This document shows positions 8,048 to 17,027 of a stretch of DNA of 64,000 nt, in pieces. Under the pieces are notes generated by a model. It was not told where the DNA came from, did no database searches, and worked only from the letters and a program-made list of their open reading frames with translations. Location: NCBI RefSeq assembly GCF_903819435.1, contig NZ_CAIJDP010000062.1, forward strand, positions 295,700-359,699, given 5' to 3'. Numbering within the stretch: the first letter of the stretch is position 1; each line of letters starts with the position of its first letter. Origin of the DNA: Flavobacterium salmonis. GTDB taxonomy: Bacteria; Bacteroidota; Bacteroidia; Flavobacteriales; Flavobacteriaceae. A program made the position numbers and the translations under genes.

Positions 8048-9624
8048 TGAAATTCAATCCAAAATATTTGCCAATTATTATCGGAGCAACTTTTGCTCTT
8101 GGAACAGTTCTCGGAAGCCTTATGAATGCTCCTGTTGAGGATCAGTTTTTGGCAAAAAATTACTCTAAAACCAAGCTGAATAAACTAATTGATTTTATCA
8201 ATAATGAGTATGTAGATAGTGTTAACACGGATTCGATTGTAAATTTGACTGTAGATAATATTTTGTCCAAATTAGACCCGCATTCTGTTTATATTCCGCC
8301 TAGTGAACAAGCAGAAGTTGCCGAAAGTATGAAAGGTGATTTTGTAGGTGTAGGAATTAATTTTTATATGTATAAAGATTCTGTAGCCATTATAAAACCT
8401 GTTGAAAACGGTCCTTCGGCAAAAGCCGGAATAAAATCTGGAGATCGGATTTTATATGCCGGAAAAACAAAATTATATGGCAGAAAATTGCCTTCTGATA
8501 GTTTGTTTTCTAAGTTAAAAGGGATAAAAGGTTCTGAAATCGAATTGACAATTTTTAGGAAATCTGAACAAAAGAAATTAAAGTTTAAAATCAAGAGAGA
8601 TGTAATCCCGCTAAAAAGTGTTGATGCTTCTTTGTTGCTTGACAATAAAACAGGTTACATCAAAATCAATCGTTTTGCCGAAACAACTTATGATGAGTTT
8701 AAGGCTGGTTTATCAAGATTAAAACAAAAAGGCATTCAGTCGCTGGTAATCGATCTTCGTGATAACGGCGGTGGTTATATGGAAGAGGCTGTGGCTATTG
8801 CCGATGAGTTTTTGAAAGACAAACAGCTGATCGTGTTTACCAAAAACAAAAATGGGACTACCGAAAAAACATACGCAACCAAAAGTGGAAGTTTTGAAAC
8901 CGGAAAAGTAACGGTTTTGATTAATGAAAACAGTGCTTCGGCAAGTGAGATTCTGGCTGGTGCTATTCAGGACAACGACCGTGGAACTATTGTAGGAAGA
9001 CGTTCTTTTGGAAAAGGTTTAGTGCAGCGCGAAATGGATTTCAATGATGGTTCCGCTGTTCGGTTAACTGTGGCGAGGTATTACACCCCTACCGGAAGAT
9101 CTATTCAAAAACCGTATGCTAAAGGAAACGAAGAATATTATAAAGAATCTGAGGCAAGAATAAAATCAGGTGAGTTATATGCAAAAGACAGTATAAAAGT
9201 GGCCGATTCTTTAAAATTTAAAACACCAAAAGGGAAAATAGTATACGGAGGTGGCGGAATCGTTCCTGATGTTTTTGTGCCAATGGAAGCAGAGCACGGC
9301 AATGAAAATGTAGCTTACTTGCTGCAAACAGGAGTTGTAGGCCATTTTGTCTTTGAAGAACTGGATAAAAACAGAAATGCTTTCGCAGGACTTCATTTTA
9401 ATGCGTTTTTGGACAAAATGAAAAAGTCTGATGTTTATTTTAAGAAATTCAAAAACTACATTTTTATGACCGGCCTGGATCTTAAGTTAGATAAAACCAA
9501 AGATTTGGTCAATCGTTATATTACTGCCGAGTTTGCCCGACAATTATACGGAGAATTGTATTATTATGATGTAATTTTAAAAGAGGATGCCATGATTAAA
9601 AAGGTTCTGAATGTAAAGAAATAA
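8047..9624 (+). CDS. S41-family C-terminal processing peptidase (Ctp/Prc-like)
   Basis: The 525-residue periplasmic Ser/Lys protease begins with an N-terminal hydrophobic anchor or signal (YLPIIIGATFALGTVLGSLM). A PDZ domain spans about residues 95-180 (GDFVGVGINFYM to GSEIELTIF). The catalytic region has the SASASE motif at Ser296-Glu301 and Lys323 in GRRSFGKGLVQ. The 25-residue spacing between Ser298 and Lys323 equals that of the Prc dyad as I know it. The C-terminal ~130 residues are an extension seen in Bacteroidota homologues. These proteases trim C-termini of envelope proteins. It is the last gene of the HupE-like/dCMP deaminase operon. Confidence 0.93.
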   Translation: MKFNPKYLPIIIGATFALGTVLGSLMNAPVEDQFLAKNYSKTKLNKLIDFINNEYVDSVNTDSIVNLTVDNILSKLDPHSVYIPPSEQAEVAESMKGDFVGVGINFYMYKDSVAIIKPVENGPSAKAGIKSGDRILYAGKTKLYGRKLPSDSLFSKLKGIKGSEIELTIFRKSEQKKLKFKIKRDVIPLKSVDASLLLDNKTGYIKINRFAETTYDEFKAGLSRLKQKGIQSLVIDLRDNGGGYMEEAVAIADEFLKDKQLIVFTKNKNGTTEKTYATKSGSFETGKVTVLINENSASASEILAGAIQDNDRGTIVGRRSFGKGLVQREMDFNDGSAVRLTVARYYTPTGRSIQKPYAKGNEEYYKESEARIKSGELYAKDSIKVADSLKFKTPKGKIVYGGGGIVPDVFVPMEAEHGNENVAYLLQTGVVGHFVFEELDKNRNAFAGLHFNAFLDKMKKSDVYFKKFKNYIFMTGLDLKLDKTKDLVNRYITAEFARQLYGELYYYDVILKEDAMIKKVLNVKK

Positions 9625-9642
9625 TCTTCTAATTTTTTTATA

Positions 9643-10008
9643 ATGAAAACAGAAACTATTGTAAATGCTGAAATCGAACTTCTGACAGCTGTTAAAAAAG
9701 CGGATGTTTTAGTTTTAGAAAAGATGTTGCACGACGATTTGCTATTCAATTTGCCGGACGGAAATACTATTACTAAAGAATTCGATTTAGATTCCTATCG
9801 CTCAGGTAAAATAAAAATTGATTCACTGGAAGCTTCAGATCAAATTATCAATATAATTGGTGATACTGCTGTGGTTGCTGTGACCGTTTCTTTAAAAGGA
9901 GCTTTTAATAATAATCCGATAAGTGGCCTTTTTCGTTACATCAGAGTCTGGAAACAATTTGATGAAAGTTTAAAAATAATAGCAGGAAGCTGTGTAGCCT
10001 TACAATAA
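9643..10008 (+). CDS. NTF2-like protein (DUF4440 type)
   Basis: A 121-residue cytoplasmic cone-shaped NTF2-like fold: a long first helix (NAEIELLTAVKKADVLVLEKML), HDDLLFNLPDGN, then the final strands TAVVAVTVSLKGAF and FRYIRVWKQFDESLKIIAGSCVAL. This matches the DUF4440/SnoaL-like group, whose members bind or transform small molecules but cannot be assigned a reaction from sequence. It starts 18 bases after the protease stop codon. Confidence 0.7.
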   Translation: MKTETIVNAEIELLTAVKKADVLVLEKMLHDDLLFNLPDGNTITKEFDLDSYRSGKIKIDSLEASDQIINIIGDTAVVAVTVSLKGAFNNNPISGLFRYIRVWKQFDESLKIIAGSCVALQ

Positions 10009-10025
10009 ATAATAAAATAAAAAAC

Positions 10026-10337
10026 ATGAAAAATCTAATAAAAATAAGCTTTCTATTCGTTTTAATGACTTTTGTGGCTTCTTGTGCCTGTATGAAAGAT
10101 AAAAAGACAGTTTCAGGAAAAGTTGAATCTATTGAGAATGGTAAGGACGGTTATACGGCTAAAATCAATACAGCTAAAAATGAAGTTTATTTTGCAACAG
10201 TTAGTATTGTGAATGTTGGCGGGCCGGAAAACTTCAAAAGTTTTAAAGAAGGAGATGAGGTTTCGGTACAAGGAGAAATCTGGAAAGCCGAAAATGAAAA
10301 TCATATTAAGGTAGCCAGGATTATTTCGGTTAAATAA
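10026..10337 (+). CDS. Small lipoprotein, function unknown
   Basis: The 103-residue protein has the signal peptide MKNLIKISFLFVLMTFVASC and a lipobox (VASC), so it is probably lipidated at Cys20. The mature part (SGKVESIENGKDGYTAKINT ... EGDEVSVQGEIWKAENENHIKVARI) looks like an OB-fold of five strands, similar to small tRNA_anti/BOF-type periplasmic domains; this is inference. It is the last gene before a strong bidirectional terminator. Confidence 0.7.
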   Translation: MKNLIKISFLFVLMTFVASCACMKDKKTVSGKVESIENGKDGYTAKINTAKNEVYFATVSIVNVGGPENFKSFKEGDEVSVQGEIWKAENENHIKVARIISVK

Positions 10338-10364
10338 AATTTTAGAAACCTGGAGAAAAAAATA

Positions 10365-10428
10365 AAACCTTTAACAAATTAAGTTTATTTACCATTTTTG
10401 CTAAATAAACTTAATTTGTTAAAGGTTT
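10365..10428. terminator. Bidirectional terminator with a 27-base perfect stem
   Basis: Positions 10365-10391 are the exact reverse complement of 10402-10428, with a 10-base loop (CCATTTTTGC). It lies between the convergent lipoprotein and FAD-protein genes. The stem is long and AT-rich (AAACCTTTAACAAATT...), so it may be an inverted repeat reused as a terminator. Confidence 0.8.
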
Positions 10429-10460
10429 GTAATTTTATAAAGAAACTTATTTTTGAAATT

Positions 10461-11066
10461 TTATCGAATACTGTCATGTGCATGAGTCTGCGCGCCATTA
10501 TTCCATAAAGTAAGAATATCAGTGGCAACAGCAGCACCGCTTCCGGCAGCAATAGCCAGCTGACTTCTCCAGCCTGCCAAAGTTCCAATAACATAAATGC
10601 CATCGGCTACTTTATGATCGTCATTTTTAAGCTGGATACGTTGTTTTTCGGGTAAGGCTTTTTTGTGTGGTTCAACATATTGCATCAAACCTTCGATGTC
10701 AAAAGTATTCGCAGAGCCTATTCCTATTACAATGGTTTTTGTCTGGTAACAGTTTTTATTTGTAGTTACCGTAAATTCAGGATACATCCCCTCAATTTTA
10801 ATTACTTTCTCATTTGGAATCTGAGAAATGTGTGGATATGTCTGAGTTAAATCTTCTGTGCTTTCAGATAATAATTCGGAACCTAATTTGCCTGGTTTTA
10901 TGCCGTAAGCGTTGTAAAAAATAGCTTCTTGTAACGAAGAATTTTTTTGATGTGTAAAAATTCCGATTTTTTTATCGGTAACAAAAGCTTTGTTTTTAGC
11001 AGAACCTAATACGAGAGCACAGGACATGCCAGAAACCCCTCCGCCAATAATTAAAACATCAAACAT
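10461..11066 (-). CDS. Short FAD-dependent oxidoreductase (thioredoxin reductase-like fold)
   Basis: The 201-residue protein starts MFDVLIIGGGVSGMSCALVL, a Rossmann FAD site (GGGVSG). Near the end VADGIYVIGTLAGWRSQLAIAAGSGA is the second FAD-contact motif of the thioredoxin-reductase family. It lacks the redox CxxC motif and the separate NAD(P)H domain of full-length thioredoxin reductases (about 310 residues). TIVIGIGSAN ends the linking strand. It may therefore be a reduced flavoprotein with a different electron donor. Its ATG lies one base after the stop of the 66-residue membrane-protein gene, so the two are translated together. Confidence 0.75.
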   Translation of the reverse strand: MFDVLIIGGGVSGMSCALVLGSAKNKAFVTDKKIGIFTHQKNSSLQEAIFYNAYGIKPGKLGSELLSESTEDLTQTYPHISQIPNEKVIKIEGMYPEFTVTTNKNCYQTKTIVIGIGSANTFDIEGLMQYVEPHKKALPEKQRIQLKNDDHKVADGIYVIGTLAGWRSQLAIAAGSGAAVATDILTLWNNGAQTHAHDSIR

Positions 11067-11067
11067 A

Positions 11068-11268
11068 TTATCTGCCGTTTGTTTTTTCTTCGATACTTTT
11101 CGAAATTCTAAAAATTAAAAGAATTAAAACGGCACAGAATGAAGCGGCAATTCCAATTAAAGCTACTGCGCTGTCTCCCTGAAAAGGATTTTGGAAATCA
11201 AGCTGCGTAATGTTAAACACAATTAAAGCTAATGCCAAAAGCACTAAGATGGAAGTAAAGATTTTCAT
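11068..11268 (-). CDS. Small two-helix membrane protein
   Basis: The 66-residue protein has two hydrophobic stretches (IFTSILVLLALALIVFNI and AVALIGIAASFCAVLILLIF) separated by a short loop, and a charged C-terminus. I do not recognise a named family. It is encoded one base upstream of the FAD protein on the same strand, suggesting a shared function or a membrane partner. CAAATTTA at 11351-11358 is a possible minus-strand -7 box. Confidence 0.65.
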   Translation of the reverse strand: MKIFTSILVLLALALIVFNITQLDFQNPFQGDSAVALIGIAASFCAVLILLIFRISKSIEEKTNGR

Positions 11269-11370
11269 AAGGCTGTTTGTTTGTCTAAAATAATAAAGAA
11301 GTCCCTTTTGGATAGAAAGCCTTTGGGCTGTATTTTAGAATTTTATGATGCAAATTTATGAAAATATCCT

Positions 11371-11949
11371 TTAGACAAACAAACCTTTAACATTAGCAGC
11401 GAATAATTTAACAGCTATTGCTAAGAGAATTACTCCAAATGTCTTGCGGACTACACCAAGTCCGTTTTCGCCCAGTAAAGTTTCAATTTTTTTTGATGAT
11501 TTTAAAACAATATAAACCAGGATAATATTCAATAAAATCGCAATAATAATATTAATGGTATGAAATTGAGATCGTAACGAAAGTAAAGTAGTCATGGTTC
11601 CTGCTCCGGCAATTAACGGAAAAGCTAATGGAACGATTGATGCTGATCCAGGTTCTTCATCACGGTAAATTCTAATACCTAAAATCATTTCCAGTGCCAG
11701 AAAGAATAATACAAACGAACCTGCTACTGCAAACGAATGTACATCAATTCCTATTAGATTCAATAGCCCTTCTCCAACAAAAAGAAAAACAATCATTATA
11801 GTACCTGCAACAAGTGAAGCTTTTTCAGATTCGATATGGCCTACTTTAGCTCGTAAATTCACAATAATCGGAATGGAACCCACAATATCAATAACAGCAA
11901 AAAGCACCATGCTTATTGTGATGATTTCTTTTAAACTGATTTCTAACAT
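11371..11949 (-). CDS. MarC-family integral membrane protein
   Basis: Polytopic protein of 192 residues starting at MLEISLKEIITISMVLFAVID (ATG at 11947-11949). A longer frame from 12018 would add 23 polar residues not expected in this family and would run over a likely -7 box (TACTTTTG, plus-strand 11982-11989). About six membrane helices are visible, with family motifs GSIPI, FPLIAGAGTMTTLLSL and GLGVVRKTFGVILLAIAVK. MarC proteins have no established transport substrate; the original link to multiple antibiotic resistance is not supported for the family. Confidence 0.85.
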   Translation of the reverse strand: MLEISLKEIITISMVLFAVIDIVGSIPIIVNLRAKVGHIESEKASLVAGTIMIVFLFVGEGLLNLIGIDVHSFAVAGSFVLFFLALEMILGIRIYRDEEPGSASIVPLAFPLIAGAGTMTTLLSLRSQFHTINIIIAILLNIILVYIVLKSSKKIETLLGENGLGVVRKTFGVILLAIAVKLFAANVKGLFV

Positions 11950-12263
11950 ATCGTTTTGATTTTTAGGGGTTAAAAACTTTGCAAAAGTAGTTAATAAAGT
12001 TAGGTGATTTTTTGACACTATGTATTTTTGTTACAAAAACATGTTTTCGTTGTTAAAAATGAAATATTTGCAACAATGATGATTTTTGTAACATAGTTTC
12101 GCAAAGATTTTGTGCAAAGATTCACGAAGTGTTATTTTAAACATCATAAATAATAATAAAACTTCAGTGAAAGTAGTATAAACCTTTGCGAATCTCCATG
12201 CTGGATTTTTTATGTCTTTTCTTTGACTATCTTTGCACTTTATAAATTCAGTATTTTATCATC
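11950..12263. promoter_or_regulatory. Divergent intergenic region with -7 box for DUF3109 gene
   Basis: This 314-base region separates the divergent MarC and DUF3109 genes. TATCTTTG at 12228-12235 matches the Bacteroidota -7 consensus TAnnTTTG and lies 28 bases before the DUF3109 ATG; no clear TTG box lies 19-22 bases upstream. The sequence ACTATCTTTGCACTTTA recurs upstream of queE. TTCGCAAAG (12098-12106) and CTTTGCGAA (12184-12192) form a 9-base inverted repeat of unknown role. Confidence 0.5.
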
Positions 12264-12833
12264 ATGTTTCAATTAGGAAAAACCATTATTTCAGAAGATA
12301 TTCTTGAAAAAGAATTTGTGTGCAACTTATCAGCTTGTAAAGGAGCTTGCTGTGTTGACGGGGATGCAGGTGCTCCTTTAAGTGAAGCAGAGACAAAAAT
12401 ACTGGAAGAAATTTATCCGAAAGTAAAACCTTTTTTGCGTAAAGAAGGAATTGCTGCAATCGAAGCACAGGGAACCTGGGTAAAAGGAACCGATGGTGAT
12501 CTTGAAACGCCATTAATTGATGAAAAAGATTGTGCTTATGTAATTTTTGATGGTAAAACCGCTCTTTGTGGAATCGAACAAGCCTACAATCAGGGAATCG
12601 TTGACTGGAAAAAACCTGTTTCCTGTCATTTGTATCCAATCCGTGTGAAAGATTTTACGGAGTTCGCTGCTGTTAATTATGACAAATGGGACATTTGTGA
12701 CGATGCCTGTTCTTTAGGAAAGGAATTAGAAGTTCCGGTTTATAAATTTGTCAAAGAGGCACTAATTCGCCGTTTTGGAGAAGACTGGTATTTAGAACTT
12801 GAGAAAGTTGCTGAAGAGCTAAAAAAGAGCTAA
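12264..12833 (+). CDS. DUF3109 cysteine-rich protein
   Basis: The 189-residue protein begins [30 protein letters not shown], the typical DUF3109 N-terminus. Other conserved pieces are [32 protein letters not shown] and [14 protein letters not shown]. The Cys clusters (C-x4-C-x3-CC, then C, C, C, C-x3-C) suggest metal or Fe-S binding, as in the related YkgJ-type cysteine-cluster proteins, one of which is also in this window (61880-62374). The function is unknown. It appears monocistronic. Confidence 0.85.
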   Translation: MFQLGKTIISEDILEKEFVCNLSACKGACCVDGDAGAPLSEAETKILEEIYPKVKPFLRKEGIAAIEAQGTWVKGTDGDLETPLIDEKDCAYVIFDGKTALCGIEQAYNQGIVDWKKPVSCHLYPIRVKDFTEFAAVNYDKWDICDDACSLGKELEVPVYKFVKEALIRRFGEDWYLELEKVAEELKKS

Positions 12834-13203
12834 GAAATAGCTGAAAAAGGTAAAGAAATTTTTTAAAAAATATCGAATGCATAACGTGTATTTTTCACAC
12901 CTATTTTGACTCAAAAAAATAAAAATTTCACTCAAAAAAAACTTTTTAAAAGAATTTAAAATACTTGCTTTTTATTCTAAAAATTCTATATTTTACGGGG
13001 GGTTAAGAGGAAATGACGGAGCCTAAGTGTCTTATTTTCAAATAATTAAATAATTGTATGAAAATCATGTCATTTATCGTAGTTGTTAAAAACTATGTCA
13101 GATTGTGAATAAGTTTGAGTTTGATTTTTGACGACAAATGACAATCTTTGTAATCGTTTTGAATAAGGGGAAATTCATTATAAAAATTAAACAAAAAACA
13201 ACA
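12834..13203 (+). promoter_or_regulatory. Leader and putative promoter region of nrdB
   Basis: This 370-base stretch has no credible gene. TTTG at 13120-13123 followed after 19 bases by AATCTTTG (13143-13150) resembles the Bacteroidota promoter with one mismatch and would give a 5' leader of roughly 45-50 bases. The ATG at 13138 lies inside this promoter, supporting the later start at 13204. A locally GC-richer patch at 12995-13025 (ACGGGGGGTTAAGAGG, ATGACGGAGCC) stands out from AT-rich surroundings and is unexplained. I did not find a definite NrdR box. Confidence 0.45.
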
Positions 13204-14181
13204 ATGTCACAAGTTGAACCAATACTACAAGAAAACAAGAATCGTTTCGTTATTTTTCCAATTAAACATCATGATATTTGGGAATGGTATAAAAAAATGG
13301 AAGCTAGTTTTTGGACTGCCGAAGAAATTGATTTGCATCAGGACTTGACAGATTGGAACAATAAATTAAGTGACGACGAAAGATATTTCATTAAACATAT
13401 TTTGGCATTTTTTGCTGCTTCTGACGGAATCGTAAATGAAAACCTGGCTGAGAACTTTGTAAATGAGGTACAATATGCCGAAGCTAAATTTTTCTACGGT
13501 TTCCAAATTATGATGGAGAATATTCACAGTGAGACTTATTCTTTATTAATTGATACTTATGTCAAAGACGAAGCAGAAAAAGCTGAATTGTTTAATGCTT
13601 TGGAAGTATTCCCTGCAATTGGTAAAAAAGCAGAATGGGCTTTAAAATGGATCGAGTCTGATTCATTTGCTGAAAGGCTGATTGCTTTTGCTGCGGTTGA
13701 AGGAATTTTCTTCTCAGGAGCTTTTTGTTCTATTTATTGGTTAAAAAAACGTGGTTTAATGCCAGGTTTGACTTTTTCTAATGAATTGATTTCCCGCGAC
13801 GAAGGTGTACATTGTGATTTTGCCGTTCACCTGCATAATCACCATTTGATTAACAAAGTTCCAAAAGAAAGAATTAAAGAAATCATTGTTGATGCTTTAA
13901 ATATCGAAAGAGAATTTGTTACAGAATCTCTTCCGGTTAGTTTGATTGGAATGAATGCGACTTTAATGACACAATATTTAGAATTTGTTGCAGACAGATT
14001 ATTAGTAGAATTAGGTTGTGAACGTGTTTATGGATCAGCTAATCCGTTTGATTTCATGGACATGATTTCTCTTCAGGGAAAAACCAATTTCTTTGAAAAA
14101 CGTGTTGCAGAGTATCAAAAATCAGGTGTGATGAACACAGATAGTGATGCTCAGAAAATTTCATTCGATGCAGATTTTTAG
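13204..14181 (+). CDS. nrdB: Class I ribonucleotide reductase small (beta) subunit
   Basis: This subunit carries the metal/radical cofactor that reduces ribonucleotides with NrdA. The start is the ATG at 13204 ([15 protein letters not shown]), giving 325 residues, normal for NrdB. Metal-ligand regions are visible: [39 protein letters not shown], and [20 protein letters not shown]. The gene precedes nrdA with a 266-base gap, which is long for an operon pair and leaves room for a second promoter. The order is beta then alpha, opposite to the usual nrdA-nrdB. Confidence 0.96.
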   Translation: MSQVEPILQENKNRFVIFPIKHHDIWEWYKKMEASFWTAEEIDLHQDLTDWNNKLSDDERYFIKHILAFFAASDGIVNENLAENFVNEVQYAEAKFFYGFQIMMENIHSETYSLLIDTYVKDEAEKAELFNALEVFPAIGKKAEWALKWIESDSFAERLIAFAAVEGIFFSGAFCSIYWLKKRGLMPGLTFSNELISRDEGVHCDFAVHLHNHHLINKVPKERIKEIIVDALNIEREFVTESLPVSLIGMNATLMTQYLEFVADRLLVELGCERVYGSANPFDFMDMISLQGKTNFFEKRVAEYQKSGVMNTDSDAQKISFDADF

Positions 14182-14447
14182 ACAACAAAAATATTTTAGT
14201 GTTTAACCCCAAAATAAACACTGATTAAGATTAAAATTTTATAACAAAACATTTTTAGAATCTCTTTTCCCAAATCGAAGATTCAATAATTTTCAACGCT
14301 TTTTCGGTCTGATTTCAGGTTGGAATAGGGTAGCTATTGAGAATGCTGTAATTCTCAAAAAATAATTAAAAATCACACAATGTTTAAGTGCTGGAATTCG
14401 TTTTCCAGTGACTTTAATTTTTTCAATAACACTAAAAAAGTAAGCTT

Positions 14448-16838
14448 ATGTATGTAGTAAAAAGAGATGGCCACAAAGAGCCGGTAATGTTTGATAAGAT
14501 TACAGAAAGAATCAAAAAATTGTGTTACGGGCTTAATGAGCTTGTAGATCCTGTTAAGGTAGCCATGAGAGTTATCGAAGGATTGTATGACGGAGTTTCT
14601 ACATCTGAACTTGATAATCTTGCGGCAGAAACAGCGGCTTCTATGACTATTGCACATCCTGATTATGCGCAATTGGCAGCTCGTGTGGCAATCTCAAACC
14701 TGCATTCAAATACTAAAAAATCGTTCTCAGAAACGATGAAAGATATGTATCACTACGTAAATCCAAGAAACGGTCAGGATGCACCATTAATTGCTGATGA
14801 CGTATATAAAGTGATTCAGGAAAATGCAGCTTTCTTAGATTCTCATATCATTTATACCAGAGATTTCAATTACGATTATTTTGGTTTTAAAACCTTAGAG
14901 CGTTCGTATTTGTTGAAAATCAATGGAAAAATCGTTGAGCGTCCACAGCATATGTTGATGCGTGTTTCGGTAGGGATTCACTTAGATGATTTAAAATCGG
15001 TAATTGAGACTTACGATTTAATGTCTAAAAAATATTTCACGCATGCAACGCCAACGTTGTTCAATGCTGGAACTCCAAAACCACAAATGTCTTCTTGTTT
15101 CCTTTTGGCTATGCAGGATGACAGTATTGATGGTATTTACGATACTTTAAAACAAACAGCAAAAATCTCGCAATCAGCAGGAGGAATTGGTCTTTCTATT
15201 CATAACGTTCGTGCAACAGGATCTTACATTCGCGGTACAAACGGAACTTCAAACGGAATTGTTCCGATGTTGCGAGTATTCAATGATACAGCACGTTATG
15301 TAGATCAGGGTGGTGGAAAACGTAAAGGAAGCTTTGCGATTTACATCGAAACCTGGCATGCGGATATCTTTGATTTCTTAGATTTAAAGAAAAACACAGG
15401 AAAAGAAGAAATGCGTGCAAGAGATTTATTCTTTGCAATGTGGACATCTGATTTATTCATGAAACGTGTGCAGGAAGATGCATCATGGACTTTAATGTGC
15501 CCTAACGAATGTCCTGGTTTATATGATGTTTACGGAGATGAATTCGAAGCAATGTACCTTGATTATGAATTTAGAGGAAAAGGTAGAAAAACGATTCGTG
15601 CTCGTGAATTATGGGAGAAAATTTTGGAATCACAAATCGAAACTGGAACGCCTTACATGTTGTACAAAGATGCCGCCAACCGTAAATCAAACCACAAGAA
15701 TTTAGGAACAATTCGTTCTTCAAACTTGTGTACGGAGATTATGGAGTACACATCTAAAGATGAAATTGCAGTTTGTAACCTGGCTTCTATTTCGTTACCA
15801 ATGTTTATTGAAAACGGAAAATTCGATCACGAAGCGCTTTACAATGTTACAAAACGTGTAACCCGTAACCTGAACAAAGTAATCGACAGAAATTACTATC
15901 CTGTAAAAGAAGCAGAAAACTCTAACTTACGTCACCGTCCGGTTGGATTGGGAGTACAAGGTTTGGCTGATGCTTTCATCATGTTGCGTATGCCGTTTAC
16001 AAGTGATGAAGCAAAAAAATTAAACCAGGAAATTTTCGAAACATTATACTTCGCAGCTGTAACCGCTTCTATGGAAATGGCGAAAGAAGAAGGACCCTAT
16101 TCTACATTTGAAGGTTCTCCAATGTCTAAAGGAGAATTCCAATACAATATGTGGGGAATGAAAGATGAAGAATTGTCAGGCCGTTGGGACTGGGCATCCT
16201 TAAGAAAAGAGGTTGTAGAGCACGGAGTTCGTAACTCATTATTAGTTGCGCCAATGCCAACAGCTTCGACTTCTCAGATTTTAGGAAACAACGAAGCTTT
16301 CGAACCCTATACATCAAACATTTACACACGTCGTGTATTGTCTGGAGAATTCATCGTAGTAAACAAACATTTATTGCATGACTTGGTAGAAAGAGGTTTA
16401 TGGAATGAGACGTTGAAACAGGAAATCATGCGTCATAACGGATCAGTTCAGAATATTGATGTGATTCCGCAAGACTTAAAAGAACTATACAAAACCGTTT
16501 GGGAAATGTCGATGAAAGACATAATCGATATGTCACGCCAAAGAGGTTATTTCATTGACCAATCACAATCATTGAACTTGTTCATGCAGGATGCCAACTA
16601 TTCTAAACTAACGTCAATGCATTTCTATGCATGGCAGTCAGGTTTAAAAACAGGTATGTATTACCTGAGAACAAAATCAGCAGTTGATGCGATTAAATTC
16701 ACATTAAACAATGATAAAAAAGAAGAAACACCAGCTTTAGTTGCAGAAACTGAGGAAATCAATATCGAAGAGTACAAAGCAATGTTGCTAAAAGCACAAG
16801 CAGCAGGTCCTGAAGATTGTGAGATGTGTGGGTCTTAA
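14448..16838 (+). CDS. nrdA: Class I ribonucleotide reductase large (alpha) subunit
   Basis: The 796-residue catalytic subunit has an N-terminal ATP-cone allosteric domain (residues 1-90, [20 protein letters not shown]), so dATP activity control is plausible. The catalytic barrel contains [16 protein letters not shown] with the active-site Cys, the Asn-Cys-Glu motif in the [13 protein letters not shown] segment, and the substrate region [25 protein letters not shown]. The C-terminus ends EDCEMCGS, the mobile CxxC pair that re-reduces the active site. It works with nrdB immediately upstream; a terminator follows 58 bases after the stop. Confidence 0.97.
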   Translation: MYVVKRDGHKEPVMFDKITERIKKLCYGLNELVDPVKVAMRVIEGLYDGVSTSELDNLAAETAASMTIAHPDYAQLAARVAISNLHSNTKKSFSETMKDMYHYVNPRNGQDAPLIADDVYKVIQENAAFLDSHIIYTRDFNYDYFGFKTLERSYLLKINGKIVERPQHMLMRVSVGIHLDDLKSVIETYDLMSKKYFTHATPTLFNAGTPKPQMSSCFLLAMQDDSIDGIYDTLKQTAKISQSAGGIGLSIHNVRATGSYIRGTNGTSNGIVPMLRVFNDTARYVDQGGGKRKGSFAIYIETWHADIFDFLDLKKNTGKEEMRARDLFFAMWTSDLFMKRVQEDASWTLMCPNECPGLYDVYGDEFEAMYLDYEFRGKGRKTIRARELWEKILESQIETGTPYMLYKDAANRKSNHKNLGTIRSSNLCTEIMEYTSKDEIAVCNLASISLPMFIENGKFDHEALYNVTKRVTRNLNKVIDRNYYPVKEAENSNLRHRPVGLGVQGLADAFIMLRMPFTSDEAKKLNQEIFETLYFAAVTASMEMAKEEGPYSTFEGSPMSKGEFQYNMWGMKDEELSGRWDWASLRKEVVEHGVRNSLLVAPMPTASTSQILGNNEAFEPYTSNIYTRRVLSGEFIVVNKHLLHDLVERGLWNETLKQEIMRHNGSVQNIDVIPQDLKELYKTVWEMSMKDIIDMSRQRGYFIDQSQSLNLFMQDANYSKLTSMHFYAWQSGLKTGMYYLRTKSAVDAIKFTLNNDKKEETPALVAETEEINIEEYKAMLLKAQAAGPEDCEMCGS

Positions 16839-16895
16839 TTTTTTTAGAGAAAAGAAGATAGAATAAGGAGTAAAGATTTATTCTGAAGTTAATAG

Positions 16896-16927
16896 AAAGC
16901 AGTTATTGTAATGATAGCTGCTTTTTT
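16896..16927 (+). terminator. Intrinsic terminator after nrdA
   Basis: AAAGCAGTTAT (16896-16906) pairs with ATAGCTGCTTT (ending at 16924, one G-U pair) around a short loop and runs into T7. It isolates the nrd genes from the KilA-N gene. Confidence 0.8.
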
Positions 16928-17027
16928 TAAAACATATAAAGTTGTTTTTTTAAGAAATGAAGAGGTTGTAAAGATTAGTGTTGATTAAATAAAACTTAAT
17001 TAATTTGTTTAAATAAATGTTGAGAGA

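Noticed and set aside
12286..12639. Minus-strand 117-residue frame within the DUF3109 gene.
   Set aside because: Antisense shadow; the plus strand encodes a clear family protein.
13138..13203. Longer N-terminus for NrdB.
   Set aside because: The ATG lies inside a probable promoter and the extra residues are not family-like.
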